Shown here: positions 34,684 through 44,267 of the stretch, one piece after another
Layout of the letters: each line of letters starts with the position of its first letter
How positions within the stretch are numbered: position 1 is the stretch's first letter
Origin: Clostridia bacterium
GTDB taxonomy: Bacteria > Bacillota > Clostridia > Christensenellales > Aristaeellaceae
Direction: 5' to 3'
NCBI GenBank assembly: GCA_017395065.1
Contig: JAFPWH010000014.1
Location: forward strand, 1-64,000
DNA length: 64,000 bases
Program-made: the position numbers and the translations under genes
Notes under the pieces: model-generated
What the model saw: the letters and a program-made list of their open reading frames with translations, nothing else
Told to the model about the DNA's origin: nothing
Database searches by the model: none

Positions 34684-36036
34684 ATGGTTTGCCCACGCTG
34701 CGGTGCCACGATCAAGGCATCGATGAAAAAATGCTCGAAATGCGGTTTGCCGCTTTCCTATCAGGACAAGGTCAGCGGCGACGACAAATTACCGCTCAAG
34801 ACGCTGCTGATCCGCTGCGTCCTGGTTTTGCTCGCTTTCGCGGTGACGGTCATACTTTTTGTCGCGATCGAAGAACCCCTCAGGATCCGCGCAAAGAACA
34901 AACGCATTACCGAAGAGTACGTAAACCAGGTCGTCGAGAGCCTGAAGCTGGACAGCGGCTATCAGGGGCACGCGTTTACGTTTTTCGGCGAGGACGGCGA
35001 CTGTATTTATATAGAAGAGCTTGGCGAAAGCTTCATGTTCGTCGGCGGCATTGCCCGCGTGGAGGTACCGGACTATATCTGGTTTCAGGAGGACCCGACC
35101 AACATCGACAACGCGATGATCACCTTTTCGCCGATCTACGTTTCGTCGACCGGCAAAAAGACGCGCATCCCCGTCTTTAGTGTGCAGGTGGACGTGCCGG
35201 AAGCGCCCGTGACCATCACGCAGCCGACGACCGACCGACTCACGGTCATCACGTCGCAGACGGGCCTGAGCATGAACGTGGTGTACGGAAGCCAGGTCAT
35301 CATAAACGGCGAAGACGTGTCTTCCAAGGTGGACCGGAGCGGCAACCTGAATCTTACATTAAATATTGAGCCGATCGGCGACAACAATATTTCCATCATC
35401 GTGCGCACGCCCCACCACAAGGAGGCGAGGCGCGATCTGGTCTTCTACCGGGAGGAAATGGAGATCAACCTCGAGGTCGCTTCGAGCGTACAGTACATCA
35501 GCCGCTTAAATTACATGACGGTAAGCGGCGTCTCGGAGCCCGGCGCTTCGATCACCGTGGATTCCGACTACGAACGCGGAAGCCTGAAGGTGGACGACGA
35601 AACGGGCAAATTCTCCTTCCGGGCGAAGTTTTCCGCTTACGGCAAAAACTTGGTGGTCTTCCGCGCCTCGAAGGAGGGAAAGAAGGATTCGACGATCTCC
35701 TTCTATGTCGACTATCTGCCCGCCAAGGCGGAATACACGCGCTATGCCTGGACGATGGATTACGCGCAGCTGTCGCTTCTGTACGAGCAGTGGCACGGAC
35801 GGGTATTCCTCTGCATGGGCAGGATCGTCGCAAGCTACATGGAGAGCGGCACGCTGTACTCGATCATGAACGTCGGCAACAACGCGGACATAAAGCTCGT
35901 CGCCCTCATCAACGAATCCAACGAGGGACAATTCCTCGTCGGCAACGAGTATGCCCTGTACGCCGACGTCGAAGGCAGACTGTTCTACAACAACAGTTAC
36001 ATTCCCTGCCTCATCGCAAGATATACAAGAGATTAG
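34684..36036 (+). CDS. Zinc-ribbon, single-span membrane protein with Ig-like and OB-like outer domains
   Basis: 450 residues from ATG 34684, 6 bases after GGAGG; the TTG at 34681 is too close. Residues 1-23 are a zinc ribbon (CPRCGATIKASMKKCSKCG), and one span lies at about 40-62 (LLIRCVLVLLAFAVTVILFV). Outside come beta-rich segments: a PEGA/Ig-like stretch near residues 180-265, another near 285-355 (VSGVSEPGASITVDSDYERG, typical of bacterial Ig-like folds), and a C-terminal OB-like domain (VFLCMGRIVASYMESGTLYS) to residue 450. Proteins of this layout are widespread in Clostridia without assigned function. It precedes a secreted protein by 12 bases, suggesting a joint envelope role. Confidence 0.75.
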   Translation: MVCPRCGATIKASMKKCSKCGLPLSYQDKVSGDDKLPLKTLLIRCVLVLLAFAVTVILFVAIEEPLRIRAKNKRITEEYVNQVVESLKLDSGYQGHAFTFFGEDGDCIYIEELGESFMFVGGIARVEVPDYIWFQEDPTNIDNAMITFSPIYVSSTGKKTRIPVFSVQVDVPEAPVTITQPTTDRLTVITSQTGLSMNVVYGSQVIINGEDVSSKVDRSGNLNLTLNIEPIGDNNISIIVRTPHHKEARRDLVFYREEMEINLEVASSVQYISRLNYMTVSGVSEPGASITVDSDYERGSLKVDDETGKFSFRAKFSAYGKNLVVFRASKEGKKDSTISFYVDYLPAKAEYTRYAWTMDYAQLSLLYEQWHGRVFLCMGRIVASYMESGTLYSIMNVGNNADIKLVALINESNEGQFLVGNEYALYADVEGRLFYNNSYIPCLIARYTRD

Positions 36037-36048
36037 GAGGCGCCGAAA

Positions 36049-36918
36049 ATGAAAAAGCTCGCACTGCTGCTCGTTCTTATCTGCCTTACGGCTGCAGCTC
36101 ATGCCGATCAAAGCTTCGACGGCAGCGTATACGACGCGTACTGCCCGCAGTACGACGAAAGCCTTCTTTGGGGCTGGGAGACGATCAGCTATATCGAGCC
36201 CACCGGGCTTTTGCTGAGCGCCACTTCTCTAAGCGCTGAGCTCACCGTGAGCATCGAGGAATCGGACGTGAATCCCGACGTGTTTTTGAGAAACCGCTTC
36301 GCCGGCGTCTCAAGATACGGTCAGAACATAGAGGGCGGCAGCGTGGAAAACTGTGTGCTGAGCCGCTTCGAAAGGGCAGCCCGCGTGAACTATTCCTACC
36401 GCTCACTCAGGAACAGCTTCGACAATGAAGTATACAGCGTGCGCGAATACGCCGCGAAGATCGGCGCGGGTTACATGCTCAGCGTGAGCCTTCGCTTTTG
36501 GGGCGCAAGCAAAGCGGGAAGCGAGCTGCTGGACGAATTCATGGCGGGCTTTTCGCTTAAGCATATGAAAATCTCCACCTCGTACACCGCGTTTCTGACC
36601 TACTGCGAAAGCAGGAGCGACGGCATCTATCTTACGCTCGACTACTGCGACATGGAGTACGAACCGACCTTCGGCATGCCCTACGCGGTCAACGCGGACG
36701 AAACGGCGTATACCTGCAAGCTGAGCAGCGAAGCGCAACTGTGGCTGCCCGAGCTCGGAAACGTGCTGTACAGCTTAAAGCACACGGGTCCGGACGACAC
36801 GGAGATATCGATCGCCATAGAAAATTATTACAATATAAATCAGGTGCACGCCGTGTATCTCGTTCTCTTCAATGAGGACGGGGAGATCATACGCATGCAG
36901 CACTACAACGCCCTTTGA
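36049..36918 (+). CDS. Secreted protein of unknown function
   Basis: 289 residues. The signal peptide is at 1-19 (KKLALLLVLICLTAAAHA), with a cysteine in the core but no true lipobox. The mature part is beta-rich with many Tyr and Ser and no recognisable catalytic motif. It ends in a segment with alternating beta pattern (HAVYLVLFNEDGEIIRMQHY). AGGAGG precedes ATG 36049. It sits between the zinc-ribbon membrane protein and lepA in one transcript. I do not recognise the family. Confidence 0.75.
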   Translation: MKKLALLLVLICLTAAAHADQSFDGSVYDAYCPQYDESLLWGWETISYIEPTGLLLSATSLSAELTVSIEESDVNPDVFLRNRFAGVSRYGQNIEGGSVENCVLSRFERAARVNYSYRSLRNSFDNEVYSVREYAAKIGAGYMLSVSLRFWGASKAGSELLDEFMAGFSLKHMKISTSYTAFLTYCESRSDGIYLTLDYCDMEYEPTFGMPYAVNADETAYTCKLSSEAQLWLPELGNVLYSLKHTGPDDTEISIAIENYYNINQVHAVYLVLFNEDGEIIRMQHYNAL

Positions 36919-36933
36919 TTTGGAGGAAGCAAC

Positions 36934-38742
36934 TTGGCAACGCAGCTCAGCATGATCCGCAATTTCTGCATCATCGCCCATATCGATCACGGAAAATCCA
37001 CCCTGGCAGACAGACTGCTGGAAAAGACCGGCGTCATGGTCTTAAGGGACATGACCGATCAGGTGCTCGACTCGATGGAGCTCGAGCGCGAAAGGGGCAT
37101 CACGATAAAATCCAAGGCCGTGCGCATGCCCTACAAGGCAAAGGACGGCAGGGAGTACGAGCTCAACCTCATCGACACGCCCGGCCACGTGGACTTTACC
37201 TACGAGGTAAGCCGCGCGCTCGCAGCCTGCGAAGGCGCGATACTGGTCGTTGACGCGACGCAGGGCATAGAGGCCCAGACGCTCGCAAACGTTTATCTTG
37301 CCTTGGATCACGACCTCGAAATACTGCCCGTGATCAACAAGATCGACCTGCCGAGCGCACGTCCCGAGGTCGTCAAAACCGAGATCGAAGAGGAGATCGG
37401 TCTGGACACCGAGGGCTGCCCGCTCATCAGCGCAAAGCAGGGCGTGGGCATCGAAGACGTGCTTGAGCAGATCGTCGAAAAGGTACCTTCGCCCGAGGGC
37501 GACAGGGACGCGCCGCTGCAGGCGCTCATTTTCGACAGCTATTACGACAACTATCGCGGCGCGATCTCGTCGGTTCGCATAAAGCACGGCACGGTGAAGG
37601 TCGGCCAGCGCATACGCATGATGGCCTGCGGCAAGGAATTCGAAGTGACCGAGTGCGGCGCTTTCCTTCCGGGCGGCTATCTTCCCACGGGCGAATTGCA
37701 GGCGGGCGACGTAGGCTACATCGCCGCCTCGATCAAGGACATCGCGGATATCCGCGTGGGCGACACGATCACCTCCGCAGACCGCCCCGCCGCGCAGGCG
37801 CTGCCCGGCTATAAGCCCGTTCAGCCCATGGTGTACTGCGGCATCTACCCCGCGGACGGTGCCGATTACGAGACGCTAAAAGACGCGCTCGAAAGGCTCA
37901 GGCTCAACGACGCCTCCCTTTCCTTCGAGCCCGAAACGAGTGTCGCGCTGGGCTACGGCTTCCGCTGCGGCTTTCTGGGGCTTTTGCACATGGAGATCAT
38001 ACAGGAACGGCTCGAAAGGGAATTCGACCTGGACCTCGTGACCACCGCGCCCAGCGTCGTCTATCACGTGCTTAAGACCGATGGTACGATGGTGTCGATC
38101 GACAACCCCACGAACCTTCCGCCGATCAACGAGATCGCCCGCATGGAAGAGCCGTTCGTCGACGCGCACGTGATCACCCCAGCTGACTATACCGGCGCGA
38201 TCATGGAATTGTGCCAGGAGAAGCGGGGTGTCTTCAGAGACATGAAATACATTGACGGCGGCCGCGTGTCTATTCTGTACGACCTGCCGCTCAACGAAGT
38301 GATCTACGACTTTTTCGATACGCTCAAGAGCAGAACGCGCGGCTACGCCTCGTTCGATTACGAGCTCAAGGGCTATGTGGAGAGCGACCTCGTAAAGCTG
38401 GACATTCTTTTGAACGGCGAGACCTGCGACGCACTGTCCATCATCGTGCACAGGGACCGCGCCTACGCGAGAGGCCGCTCCATCGCCGAAAAGCTCAAGG
38501 ACGCCATCCCGCGCCAGCTCTTCGAGATCCCGATCCAGGCCGCCGTCGGCGGAAAGATCATCGCCCGCGAGACGGTGAAGGCGCTGCGAAAGGACGTACT
38601 CGCCAAGTGCTACGGCGGCGACATCACGCGCAAGAAAAAGCTGCTCGAAAAGCAGAAGGAAGGCAAAAAGCGCATGCGCCAGGTGGGCAGCGTATCGGTG
38701 CCCAGCGAAGCGTTCATGGCCGTGCTCAAAATGGACACATGA
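36934..38742 (+). CDS. lepA: Elongation factor 4 (LepA), ribosome back-translocating GTPase
   Basis: 602 residues from TTG 36934, 8 bases after TGGAGG; the second residue onward ([20 protein letters not shown]) matches LepA N-termini. G1 [10 protein letters not shown]3 DTPGHVDF and G4 NKID are all present, as is the LepA-specific C-terminal domain ([20 protein letters not shown]). It works on the ribosome under stress. It overlaps hemW by 4 bases, a conserved pairing in Bacillota. Confidence 0.98.
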   Translation: MATQLSMIRNFCIIAHIDHGKSTLADRLLEKTGVMVLRDMTDQVLDSMELERERGITIKSKAVRMPYKAKDGREYELNLIDTPGHVDFTYEVSRALAACEGAILVVDATQGIEAQTLANVYLALDHDLEILPVINKIDLPSARPEVVKTEIEEEIGLDTEGCPLISAKQGVGIEDVLEQIVEKVPSPEGDRDAPLQALIFDSYYDNYRGAISSVRIKHGTVKVGQRIRMMACGKEFEVTECGAFLPGGYLPTGELQAGDVGYIAASIKDIADIRVGDTITSADRPAAQALPGYKPVQPMVYCGIYPADGADYETLKDALERLRLNDASLSFEPETSVALGYGFRCGFLGLLHMEIIQERLEREFDLDLVTTAPSVVYHVLKTDGTMVSIDNPTNLPPINEIARMEEPFVDAHVITPADYTGAIMELCQEKRGVFRDMKYIDGGRVSILYDLPLNEVIYDFFDTLKSRTRGYASFDYELKGYVESDLVKLDILLNGETCDALSIIVHRDRAYARGRSIAEKLKDAIPRQLFEIPIQAAVGGKIIARETVKALRKDVLAKCYGGDITRKKKLLEKQKEGKKRMRQVGSVSVPSEAFMAVLKMDT

Positions 38743-39860
38743 AGGCCGCACTGTACGTACACCTGCCGTTCTGCGTAAAGAAGTGCGAGTACTGCGATTT
38801 CGTTTCCTACGCCGGAAAGCTCGGCAAGGCGGACGAATACATCGACGCGGTCCTGAACGAAGCGAAAACGCGCAAAGCCGAATACGGCCTGACTTCCCTT
38901 ACGAGCGCCTATTTCGGCGGGGGTACGCCGTCACTGCTGAGCGCGTCCCAATTCACGCGTCTCACGGAGGGGCTTTGCAGCCTTTTCAGACCCGAAGAGG
39001 GCGCCGAGATCACCGTGGAGGTCAACCCCGGCGCGGTCTGCAGGGAATTCCTTGCGGCATGCAAAGCCGCTAAAGTCAACCGCGTCTCGCTGGGCGTTCA
39101 GGCTTATCAGGAAAAGCTGCTCAGGCTCTTGGGGCGAATTCATACGTTTGAGGACGCCGAAAGAACGGTCGAACTGATCGGCGAAGCCGGGATCGAAAAT
39201 GTGAGCTGCGACGCCATGTTCGCGCTGCCCGGTCAGACAGTAGGCGAGCTTCTCGAGACCCTCGGCGCGCTGGCGGAGCTCAATATAAAGCACATCTCGT
39301 GCTACAGCCTGATTCTCGAAGAGAACACGCCTCTGTACCGAAAGGTCGCCGAAGGCAGGCTCTCCCTCCCGGACGAAGAAACGTGCCGGGAAATGCAGCT
39401 GAAAGCGGTCGGTTTTTTGCAAGACAGGGGCTTTGAACGGTACGAAATATCGAACTATGCCCTGAAAGGCTTTGAATCGAAGCACAACACGGCCTACTGG
39501 ACGGGCGGGGACTATCTTGGGCTCGGCTGCGCGGCGCATTCCTATATGAAGGGCGAGCGGTTTTCAAATCCGCCGCTCGACGAATACCTGAGCGGGAAAA
39601 ACAAAACCGACGTGCAGACCGTGGACGCGCAGGGACGCCTTGAGGAAACCGTGCTGCTTCAGACCCGCCTTACGCGAGGCATTGAATTGAGCGCTTTTCA
39701 GCGCGCTTTCGGGAGTGCGAACCTTCGGCAATTGCTTCGCAACGCAGCAAAGTATCCGGATTATACGGAAGTTTCGGGAGATTGTCTCCGTTTGAATACG
39801 GAGGGACTCATGGTCCAGAACGCTTTGGTGCTGGAACTGCTCTCGGGCCTAAGCGCGTAA
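38739..39860 (+). CDS. hemW: HemW-like radical SAM protein (heme chaperone; formerly HemN-like)
   Basis: 373 residues from ATG 38739, overlapping lepA by 4 bases. The radical SAM motif is [10 protein letters not shown]: the residue after the third Cys plus one is Phe, and the fourth Cys found in true HemN is missing, which marks Hem[19 protein letters not shown] and [12 protein letters not shown] follow the family pattern. HemW binds heme and delivers it to membrane enzymes rather than oxidising coproporphyrinogen. In many Bacillota hrcA-grpE-dnaK follow; here an MBL-fold gene comes next. Confidence 0.95.
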   Translation: MKAALYVHLPFCVKKCEYCDFVSYAGKLGKADEYIDAVLNEAKTRKAEYGLTSLTSAYFGGGTPSLLSASQFTRLTEGLCSLFRPEEGAEITVEVNPGAVCREFLAACKAAKVNRVSLGVQAYQEKLLRLLGRIHTFEDAERTVELIGEAGIENVSCDAMFALPGQTVGELLETLGALAELNIKHISCYSLILEENTPLYRKVAEGRLSLPDEETCREMQLKAVGFLQDRGFERYEISNYALKGFESKHNTAYWTGGDYLGLGCAAHSYMKGERFSNPPLDEYLSGKNKTDVQTVDAQGRLEETVLLQTRLTRGIELSAFQRAFGSANLRQLLRNAAKYPDYTEVSGDCLRLNTEGLMVQNALVLELLSGLSA

Positions 39861-39925
39861 AGAGCGCGGGAGCATGCTTTTTGCGAACGGGAAACGGCAA
39901 ATCGACGGGAAAGGACATAAATAAG

Positions 39926-40783
39926 ATGAAGCTTTTATATCTGGGAACGGCGGCAGCGGAGGGCATCCCCGCGCTGTTTTGCGAATGCGAAAGCTGCAAA
40001 TCGGCAAGGAGCCTCGGCGTTAAGGGCGTGCATACCCGCTCCGGCGCGCTGCTGGACGGCGTTCTAAAACTGGACTTCGGCCCGGATTCCTACAAGCAGA
40101 TGCTGGACAACGGGCTGAACTTTGCAAAGATCCACTCGGTGTTGATCACGCATTCCCACGAGGACCATCTGGACGTGGACGAACTGAACCTGCGCCGCGG
40201 CACGTTCGCGCACATCCTTACGACCGAAAAGCTGATGACCGTCTACGGAAATCAGAGCGTCGGAGACAAAATAAAGCGCCTCGAGTGCGAGTATCTGCAC
40301 TTCGTGTCGCTCAAAACCTTTGAAACGGTCGAAATCGAGGGCTACAGTGTGACACCGCTCGAGGGCGTGCACTGTGTGAGCCGGGAAGGCGGGTCTTTCC
40401 CCGTCCTCTACGAAGACAAGACTGTCTTCCGCAGCGAGGATGCGTTCATCTACCTCATCGAAAAGCAGGGAAAGCGCCTGCTCTACGCACACGATACGGA
40501 CAAGCTCAGCAAGGCCGACATGGATTATCTGCGCTTTAAGCGCCTCGATCTCGTCAGCCTGGACTGCACCAACGGCGTGCTGGACGTAAGCTGGATCGGG
40601 CATATGGGCGCACTGGACGACGAAGAGATAAGGCGCCGTCTGATCGAAAACGGTTCCGCGGACGAAAACACGCTCTTCGTGGCGAACCACTTTTCACACA
40701 ATGGTTATCCGAGCAGGGAAGCCCTTGAAAAGCTGCTGCCGAACTTTATCGTGGCCCACGACGGGCTCGAAATCGAGTTTTAA
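39926..40783 (+). CDS. MBL-fold hydrolase, PhnP-like
   Basis: 285 residues from ATG 39926, chosen because MKLLYLGTAAAEGIPALFCE is the normal family N-terminus; the frame is open back into hemW. The metal site ITHSHEDHLD is intact, with further His/Asp in YAHDTD and VANHFSHNG. Early CECESCKSAR resembles the cysteine cluster of PhnP phosphodiesterases, which open cyclic ribosyl phosphates. No phn genes are nearby, so the substrate may be another cyclic phosphate. The ribosome site (AAAGGA) is distant. Confidence 0.85.
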   Translation: MKLLYLGTAAAEGIPALFCECESCKSARSLGVKGVHTRSGALLDGVLKLDFGPDSYKQMLDNGLNFAKIHSVLITHSHEDHLDVDELNLRRGTFAHILTTEKLMTVYGNQSVGDKIKRLECEYLHFVSLKTFETVEIEGYSVTPLEGVHCVSREGGSFPVLYEDKTVFRSEDAFIYLIEKQGKRLLYAHDTDKLSKADMDYLRFKRLDLVSLDCTNGVLDVSWIGHMGALDDEEIRRRLIENGSADENTLFVANHFSHNGYPSREALEKLLPNFIVAHDGLEIEF

Positions 40784-40814
40784 CGGCCAAAGCGCGCTTA
40801 TTTTCTGAAAAGTC

Positions 40815-40843
40815 TTGCTATTTGCGGCGCGTTTATGTATAAT
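40815..40843 (+). promoter_or_regulatory. Promoter of the ACT - alr - rsmD - coaD group
   Basis: TTGCTA (40815-40820) and TATAAT (40838-40843) are 17 bases apart, 45 bases before the ACT gene. Confidence 0.8.
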
Positions 40844-40888
40844 AAGCTCGAATAACCATATCCGCGACCTGTCATACGGAAGGAAAAC

Positions 40889-41323
40889 ATGCCTACGATC
40901 ATTCAGCTATCCGTGCTGCTTGAAAATCAGGGCGGCGCGCTCGCAAAGCTCGCCCGCATCCTGAGCAAAGCCGGCTACGAGATCCTTGCGCTGTCCATCG
41001 CCGAGCTCGATGGCTTCGGTGCATGCCGCTTGGTTCTGGCCGACGCCGAGGGTGCATCCAGACTGCTTCGCAGCAAAGGATACTCGGTGCGCCTGTCCCG
41101 CGTGCTGGCGGTGCGCGTGCCGGAAGGTGCTTGCGCGCTGAACGACTTGCTTTCGATCTTTCAGGACGCCGCCGTTTCGCTCGAGTACCTGTACAGCTTT
41201 GCAAAGCCGATCGACGGAAAAAACCTGCTGATCCTGAGCTTTGAGGACATGGAAGAAGCCGCGTCCGCCCTCACGCAAAAGGGCGTGAGGCTGATCGATA
41301 TGGAAGAGGTGCTTTCGTCGTGA
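40889..41323 (+). CDS. Tandem ACT-domain amino-acid-binding protein
   Basis: 144 residues made of two ACT domains (VLLENQGGALAKLARILSKA at the start; SLEYLYSFAKPIDGKNLLIL in the second). It belongs with small COG4747-type proteins often found with aryl-CoA ligases. It should bind an amino acid and act as a regulatory protein; no catalytic or DNA-binding domain is present. It overlaps alr by 4 bases (GTGA). Confidence 0.85.
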   Translation: MPTIIQLSVLLENQGGALAKLARILSKAGYEILALSIAELDGFGACRLVLADAEGASRLLRSKGYSVRLSRVLAVRVPEGACALNDLLSIFQDAAVSLEYLYSFAKPIDGKNLLILSFEDMEEAASALTQKGVRLIDMEEVLSS

Positions 41324-42438
41324 GGCGGCTCGAACTCGTATGCGACCTTGGCGTCCTGAAACGAAACGCACTCGAAATAAGAAAGCGCGTCCCCCAAAGC
41401 GTCAAAATGCTCTGCGTGGTCAAGGCGGACGCCTACGGGCACGGTGCCGTGCAGACGGCCCGCACGCTGCTGGATGCTGGTCTTGCGGACGCCTTTGCGG
41501 TCGCGACGCCTGAAGAAGGGCTGGAGCTTTACGAAAGCGGATTAAGAGACAAGCCCATCGTGGTCCTGGGACAGATCAGCGATTACGTCGACGCGATCCT
41601 CTCCGCCCAATGCGGGCTTTCACAGGCTGTGGATTCGCCGAAAAACGCCGAACTGATGGACAGAGCTGCCGCACAGACGGGCAAAACCGCGAAACTGCAC
41701 ATCAAGATCGACAGCGGCATGAGCCGTACGGGCGTAAAAGGGGAAGACGAACTCAGGCGCCTTCTTGACGAAATCAAGACGCTTCGCAACGTTAAGGTCG
41801 AAGGGTTGTTTACCCACTTCTGCGCGGCAGACGAGGACGAAGCGTTTACGAAACAGCAGAACGCGGTGTTTGCAAAGGCCAAAGAGATCTGCGGGGAATA
41901 CGGTTTTATGCCCGTATGCCACGCAGCCGCGAGCACGGCGATGCTGCACCGGGAATACCAGTACGACATGGTCCGGGCGGGCATCGCGCTGTACGGAACG
42001 GGCGTAAAGGAACTCGAAAACGTCGTTTCGCCCGCGCAGACGCTTTTAAGCCACGTCGTCTCCATAAGAAGGGTCTTGAAAGGCGAGACCGTGGGCTACT
42101 CCAGGACCTTCACCGCCGCGCGGGACAGCCTGATCGCCACGATCCCCTGCGGCTACGGCGACGGGTATCCGAGGCTGATGAGCAACAGGGGCTGCGTGCT
42201 GATCGAAGGCAGGCGCGCCCCGATCATCGGCAACGTCTGCATGGACATGCTCATGGCGGACGTGACCGACATACCGTCTGTCACGACGGATACCGGGATC
42301 GTGCTGATGGGAAGCATGGGGAACGAACGCATCACGCCGGACGAGATCGCGGCGATCTGCAAGACCATACCTTACGAAATCATGCTGGGATTTACAAATC
42401 GCGTTCACAGATCGTGGACGCAGTCACAAGAGGGATGA
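41320..42438 (+). CDS. alr: Alanine racemase
   Basis: 372 residues from GTG 41320. The PLP-binding Lys is in VVKADAYGHG (about residue 35), the catalytic Tyr region is in VGYSRTFTA, and NVCMDMLMADVT is the C-terminal domain motif. It makes D-alanine for peptidoglycan and, where present, for D-alanylation of teichoic acids. It follows an ACT protein and precedes a membrane protein with 3 bases between. Confidence 0.97.
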   Translation: MRRLELVCDLGVLKRNALEIRKRVPQSVKMLCVVKADAYGHGAVQTARTLLDAGLADAFAVATPEEGLELYESGLRDKPIVVLGQISDYVDAILSAQCGLSQAVDSPKNAELMDRAAAQTGKTAKLHIKIDSGMSRTGVKGEDELRRLLDEIKTLRNVKVEGLFTHFCAADEDEAFTKQQNAVFAKAKEICGEYGFMPVCHAAASTAMLHREYQYDMVRAGIALYGTGVKELENVVSPAQTLLSHVVSIRRVLKGETVGYSRTFTAARDSLIATIPCGYGDGYPRLMSNRGCVLIEGRRAPIIGNVCMDMLMADVTDIPSVTTDTGIVLMGSMGNERITPDEIAAICKTIPYEIMLGFTNRVHRSWTQSQEG

Positions 42439-42441
42439 ATT

Positions 42442-43203
42442 ATGCGCACATTAATTGCAAAAGGCTTTTTGCTGCATGCGGTCATGATGATCGTATGCCT
42501 GCTGGTCTCCGGCATAGGGAACCTGTACGTGGCGGTCGCGCTCACGTTCTGTCTGTACGTGGGCTACGTCATCTTCATGTTCGCCGAGGGCGCACAGGAA
42601 GGTGAGAGCGAATGCGCGATGACGGATACGGTCAAAAAGATACGCGACGCCGGCAACACGCCCACCAAAGAGCAATTGGCCAAATGCTTTACGCCGATGA
42701 ATGGCATATGGGCATTCGTCGTGCTTTGCGCGCCGGGTCTGATCCTGTCGGTCCTCAACCTGATCACCTATGACCCTGCGAGTACGCAGCGAAACCTGAT
42801 CGCCATCATTACGCGCTTTTACTTCCTGCCGGAAATCTTTCTTACGCGCCTTTGCAACGATCTGGTCAAGACCGATATAAACGGCGCGGTGCAGGCGGCT
42901 TCCTTCGGCGTGACCGCGTTCAGGAACGCAAGCCTCGATCCGGACGCGATGATCGGCGGCTTTGCAAATCTTAGCAGAATTTTCTGCGTGGTGACGGACA
43001 ATTACGCGCCCATAAGACTGCTGAGCATACTGTACATCCCGCTCAACTTCGTCGCGCCTGCCGCAATGCTGTTCGGCTTCATGAAGGGACCGAAGCTCAG
43101 AGCCAAGACGCTCAACGACATGATGAAGGGCTCCAACAAAAAGCTGCGCCGCATGCGCAAACAAAGGACGCACGTGCCGCGCTCCCAAAAGCCCGAGATT
43201 TAA
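42442..43203 (+). CDS. Multi-pass membrane protein of unknown function
   Basis: 253 residues with about four hydrophobic spans (LLHAVMMIVCLLVSGIGNLY; VALTFCLYVGYVIFMF; IWAFVVLCAPGLILSVLNLI; LLSILYIPLNFVAPAAMLFG) and a strongly basic C-terminal tail (KKLRRMRKQRTHVPR). The loop between spans 2 and 3 is acidic. I do not recognise the family. AGAGGGATGAATT precedes the ATG. It lies between alr and rsmD on the same transcript. Confidence 0.75.
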   Translation: MRTLIAKGFLLHAVMMIVCLLVSGIGNLYVAVALTFCLYVGYVIFMFAEGAQEGESECAMTDTVKKIRDAGNTPTKEQLAKCFTPMNGIWAFVVLCAPGLILSVLNLITYDPASTQRNLIAIITRFYFLPEIFLTRLCNDLVKTDINGAVQAASFGVTAFRNASLDPDAMIGGFANLSRIFCVVTDNYAPIRLLSILYIPLNFVAPAAMLFGFMKGPKLRAKTLNDMMKGSNKKLRRMRKQRTHVPRSQKPEI

Positions 43204-43215
43204 GAGGCGAAACGC

Positions 43216-43788
43216 TTGCGCATCATTGCGGGTGAAGCGAAGGGCCGTCGCCTGATCGCGCCCAAGGGCATGGAGACAAGACCCACCGCGGACAAGACGA
43301 GAGAATCTCTGTTCAGCATCCTTATGCGGTATGTCGGCGACGCGAAGGTGCTCGATCTGTTCGGCGGAACGGGCGCGCTTGCGCTGGAAGCGATCAGCAG
43401 GGGCGCACAAAGCGCCGTCGTCTGCGACATAAGCGACCCTGCAATAAAGGCCATCCGGGCAAACGCCCTTGCGGTAACAAAAGACGACGGACGCGTAAGG
43501 GTATTCAAAGCGGACTATAAGGCTGCGCTCGAACGCCTGAAGACGGAGCGATTCGACCTCGTGTTCCTCGACCCGCCCTACAGGCTTTCGGAAGCTTACG
43601 CTTACACCGCGCGTTTTCTGCTTGAAAACGCCATCCTGAACGAAGACGCGATCGTTGCGGCGGAAAGAAGCACGCAGCTTGAGATCATCTGGCCGAAGGG
43701 CCTCACCAAGTACGACACGCGTCAATACCGGGACACGGCGATCGATTTCCTTCGCCGCGATACGGACGAACAGGGGACAGAAGAATGA
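43216..43788 (+). CDS. rsmD: 16S rRNA (guanine966-N2)-methyltransferase RsmD
   Basis: 190 residues from TTG 43216, 8 bases after GAGG; MRIIAGEAKGRRLIAPKG is the usual RsmD start. SAM motif LDLFGGTGALALEAISRGA and catalytic DPPY (FLDPPYRLSE) are both intact. It overlaps coaD by 4 bases, the standard rsmD - coaD arrangement. Confidence 0.96.
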   Translation: MRIIAGEAKGRRLIAPKGMETRPTADKTRESLFSILMRYVGDAKVLDLFGGTGALALEAISRGAQSAVVCDISDPAIKAIRANALAVTKDDGRVRVFKADYKAALERLKTERFDLVFLDPPYRLSEAYAYTARFLLENAILNEDAIVAAERSTQLEIIWPKGLTKYDTRQYRDTAIDFLRRDTDEQGTEE

Positions 43789-44264
43789 AAGCGGTTTTTC
43801 CGGGCAGCTTCCACCCGCCAACGAAGGGACACATAGACATCATTCGCCGCGCGGCAAAAATGTTCGATGAACTGTACGTGGCGATCCTCGTAAACGCGGA
43901 CAAAAAATACCTGATCGACGCCGAAACAAGGGTACACATGCTCGAAAAATGCCTGTGCGATCTTGCGAACGTGAAGGTCGTTTGCGACGGAGGGCTCACG
44001 AGCGAGCTTGCAAAGCGCCTGGACACCGAAGTGCTCGTAAGGGGCGTAAGGGACGCGCAGGATTTTGAATACGAGATACGGCTTGCAGACGTAAACCGGG
44101 CCCTGACGGGCGTAGACACTGTGCTTTTGCCCGCCAAACCCGAGATCAGCAGCATATCCTCGAGCATCGTCAGGGACATTGCGCTGCACGGAGGCGATAT
44201 CGGCGCGTTCGTGCCGGAAATCATAAAAGACGACATATTAACAGCCATAAAAAAAGGAGTGTAA
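43785..44264 (+). CDS. coaD: Phosphopantetheine adenylyltransferase
   Basis: 159 residues. The nucleotidyltransferase motif is GSFHPPTKGHIDII and the C-terminal substrate signature is EISSISSSIVRDIALHGGDI. It makes dephospho-CoA from phosphopantetheine. Most CoaD proteins have GSFDP; here it reads GSFHP, a conservative variation at this site. Confidence 0.97.
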   Translation: MKAVFPGSFHPPTKGHIDIIRRAAKMFDELYVAILVNADKKYLIDAETRVHMLEKCLCDLANVKVVCDGGLTSELAKRLDTEVLVRGVRDAQDFEYEIRLADVNRALTGVDTVLLPAKPEISSISSSIVRDIALHGGDIGAFVPEIIKDDILTAIKKGV

Positions 44265-44267
44265 ACC

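Noticed and set aside
39782..39925. N-terminal extension of the MBL-fold hydrolase into hemW
   Set aside because: The extension has no similarity to the family, whose proteins start at the beta-strand beginning at 39926.
42451..43821. 456-codon minus-strand frame opposite the membrane protein and rsmD
   Set aside because: It spans two well-supported plus-strand genes and shows only Arg/Val/Gln-rich shadow sequence.
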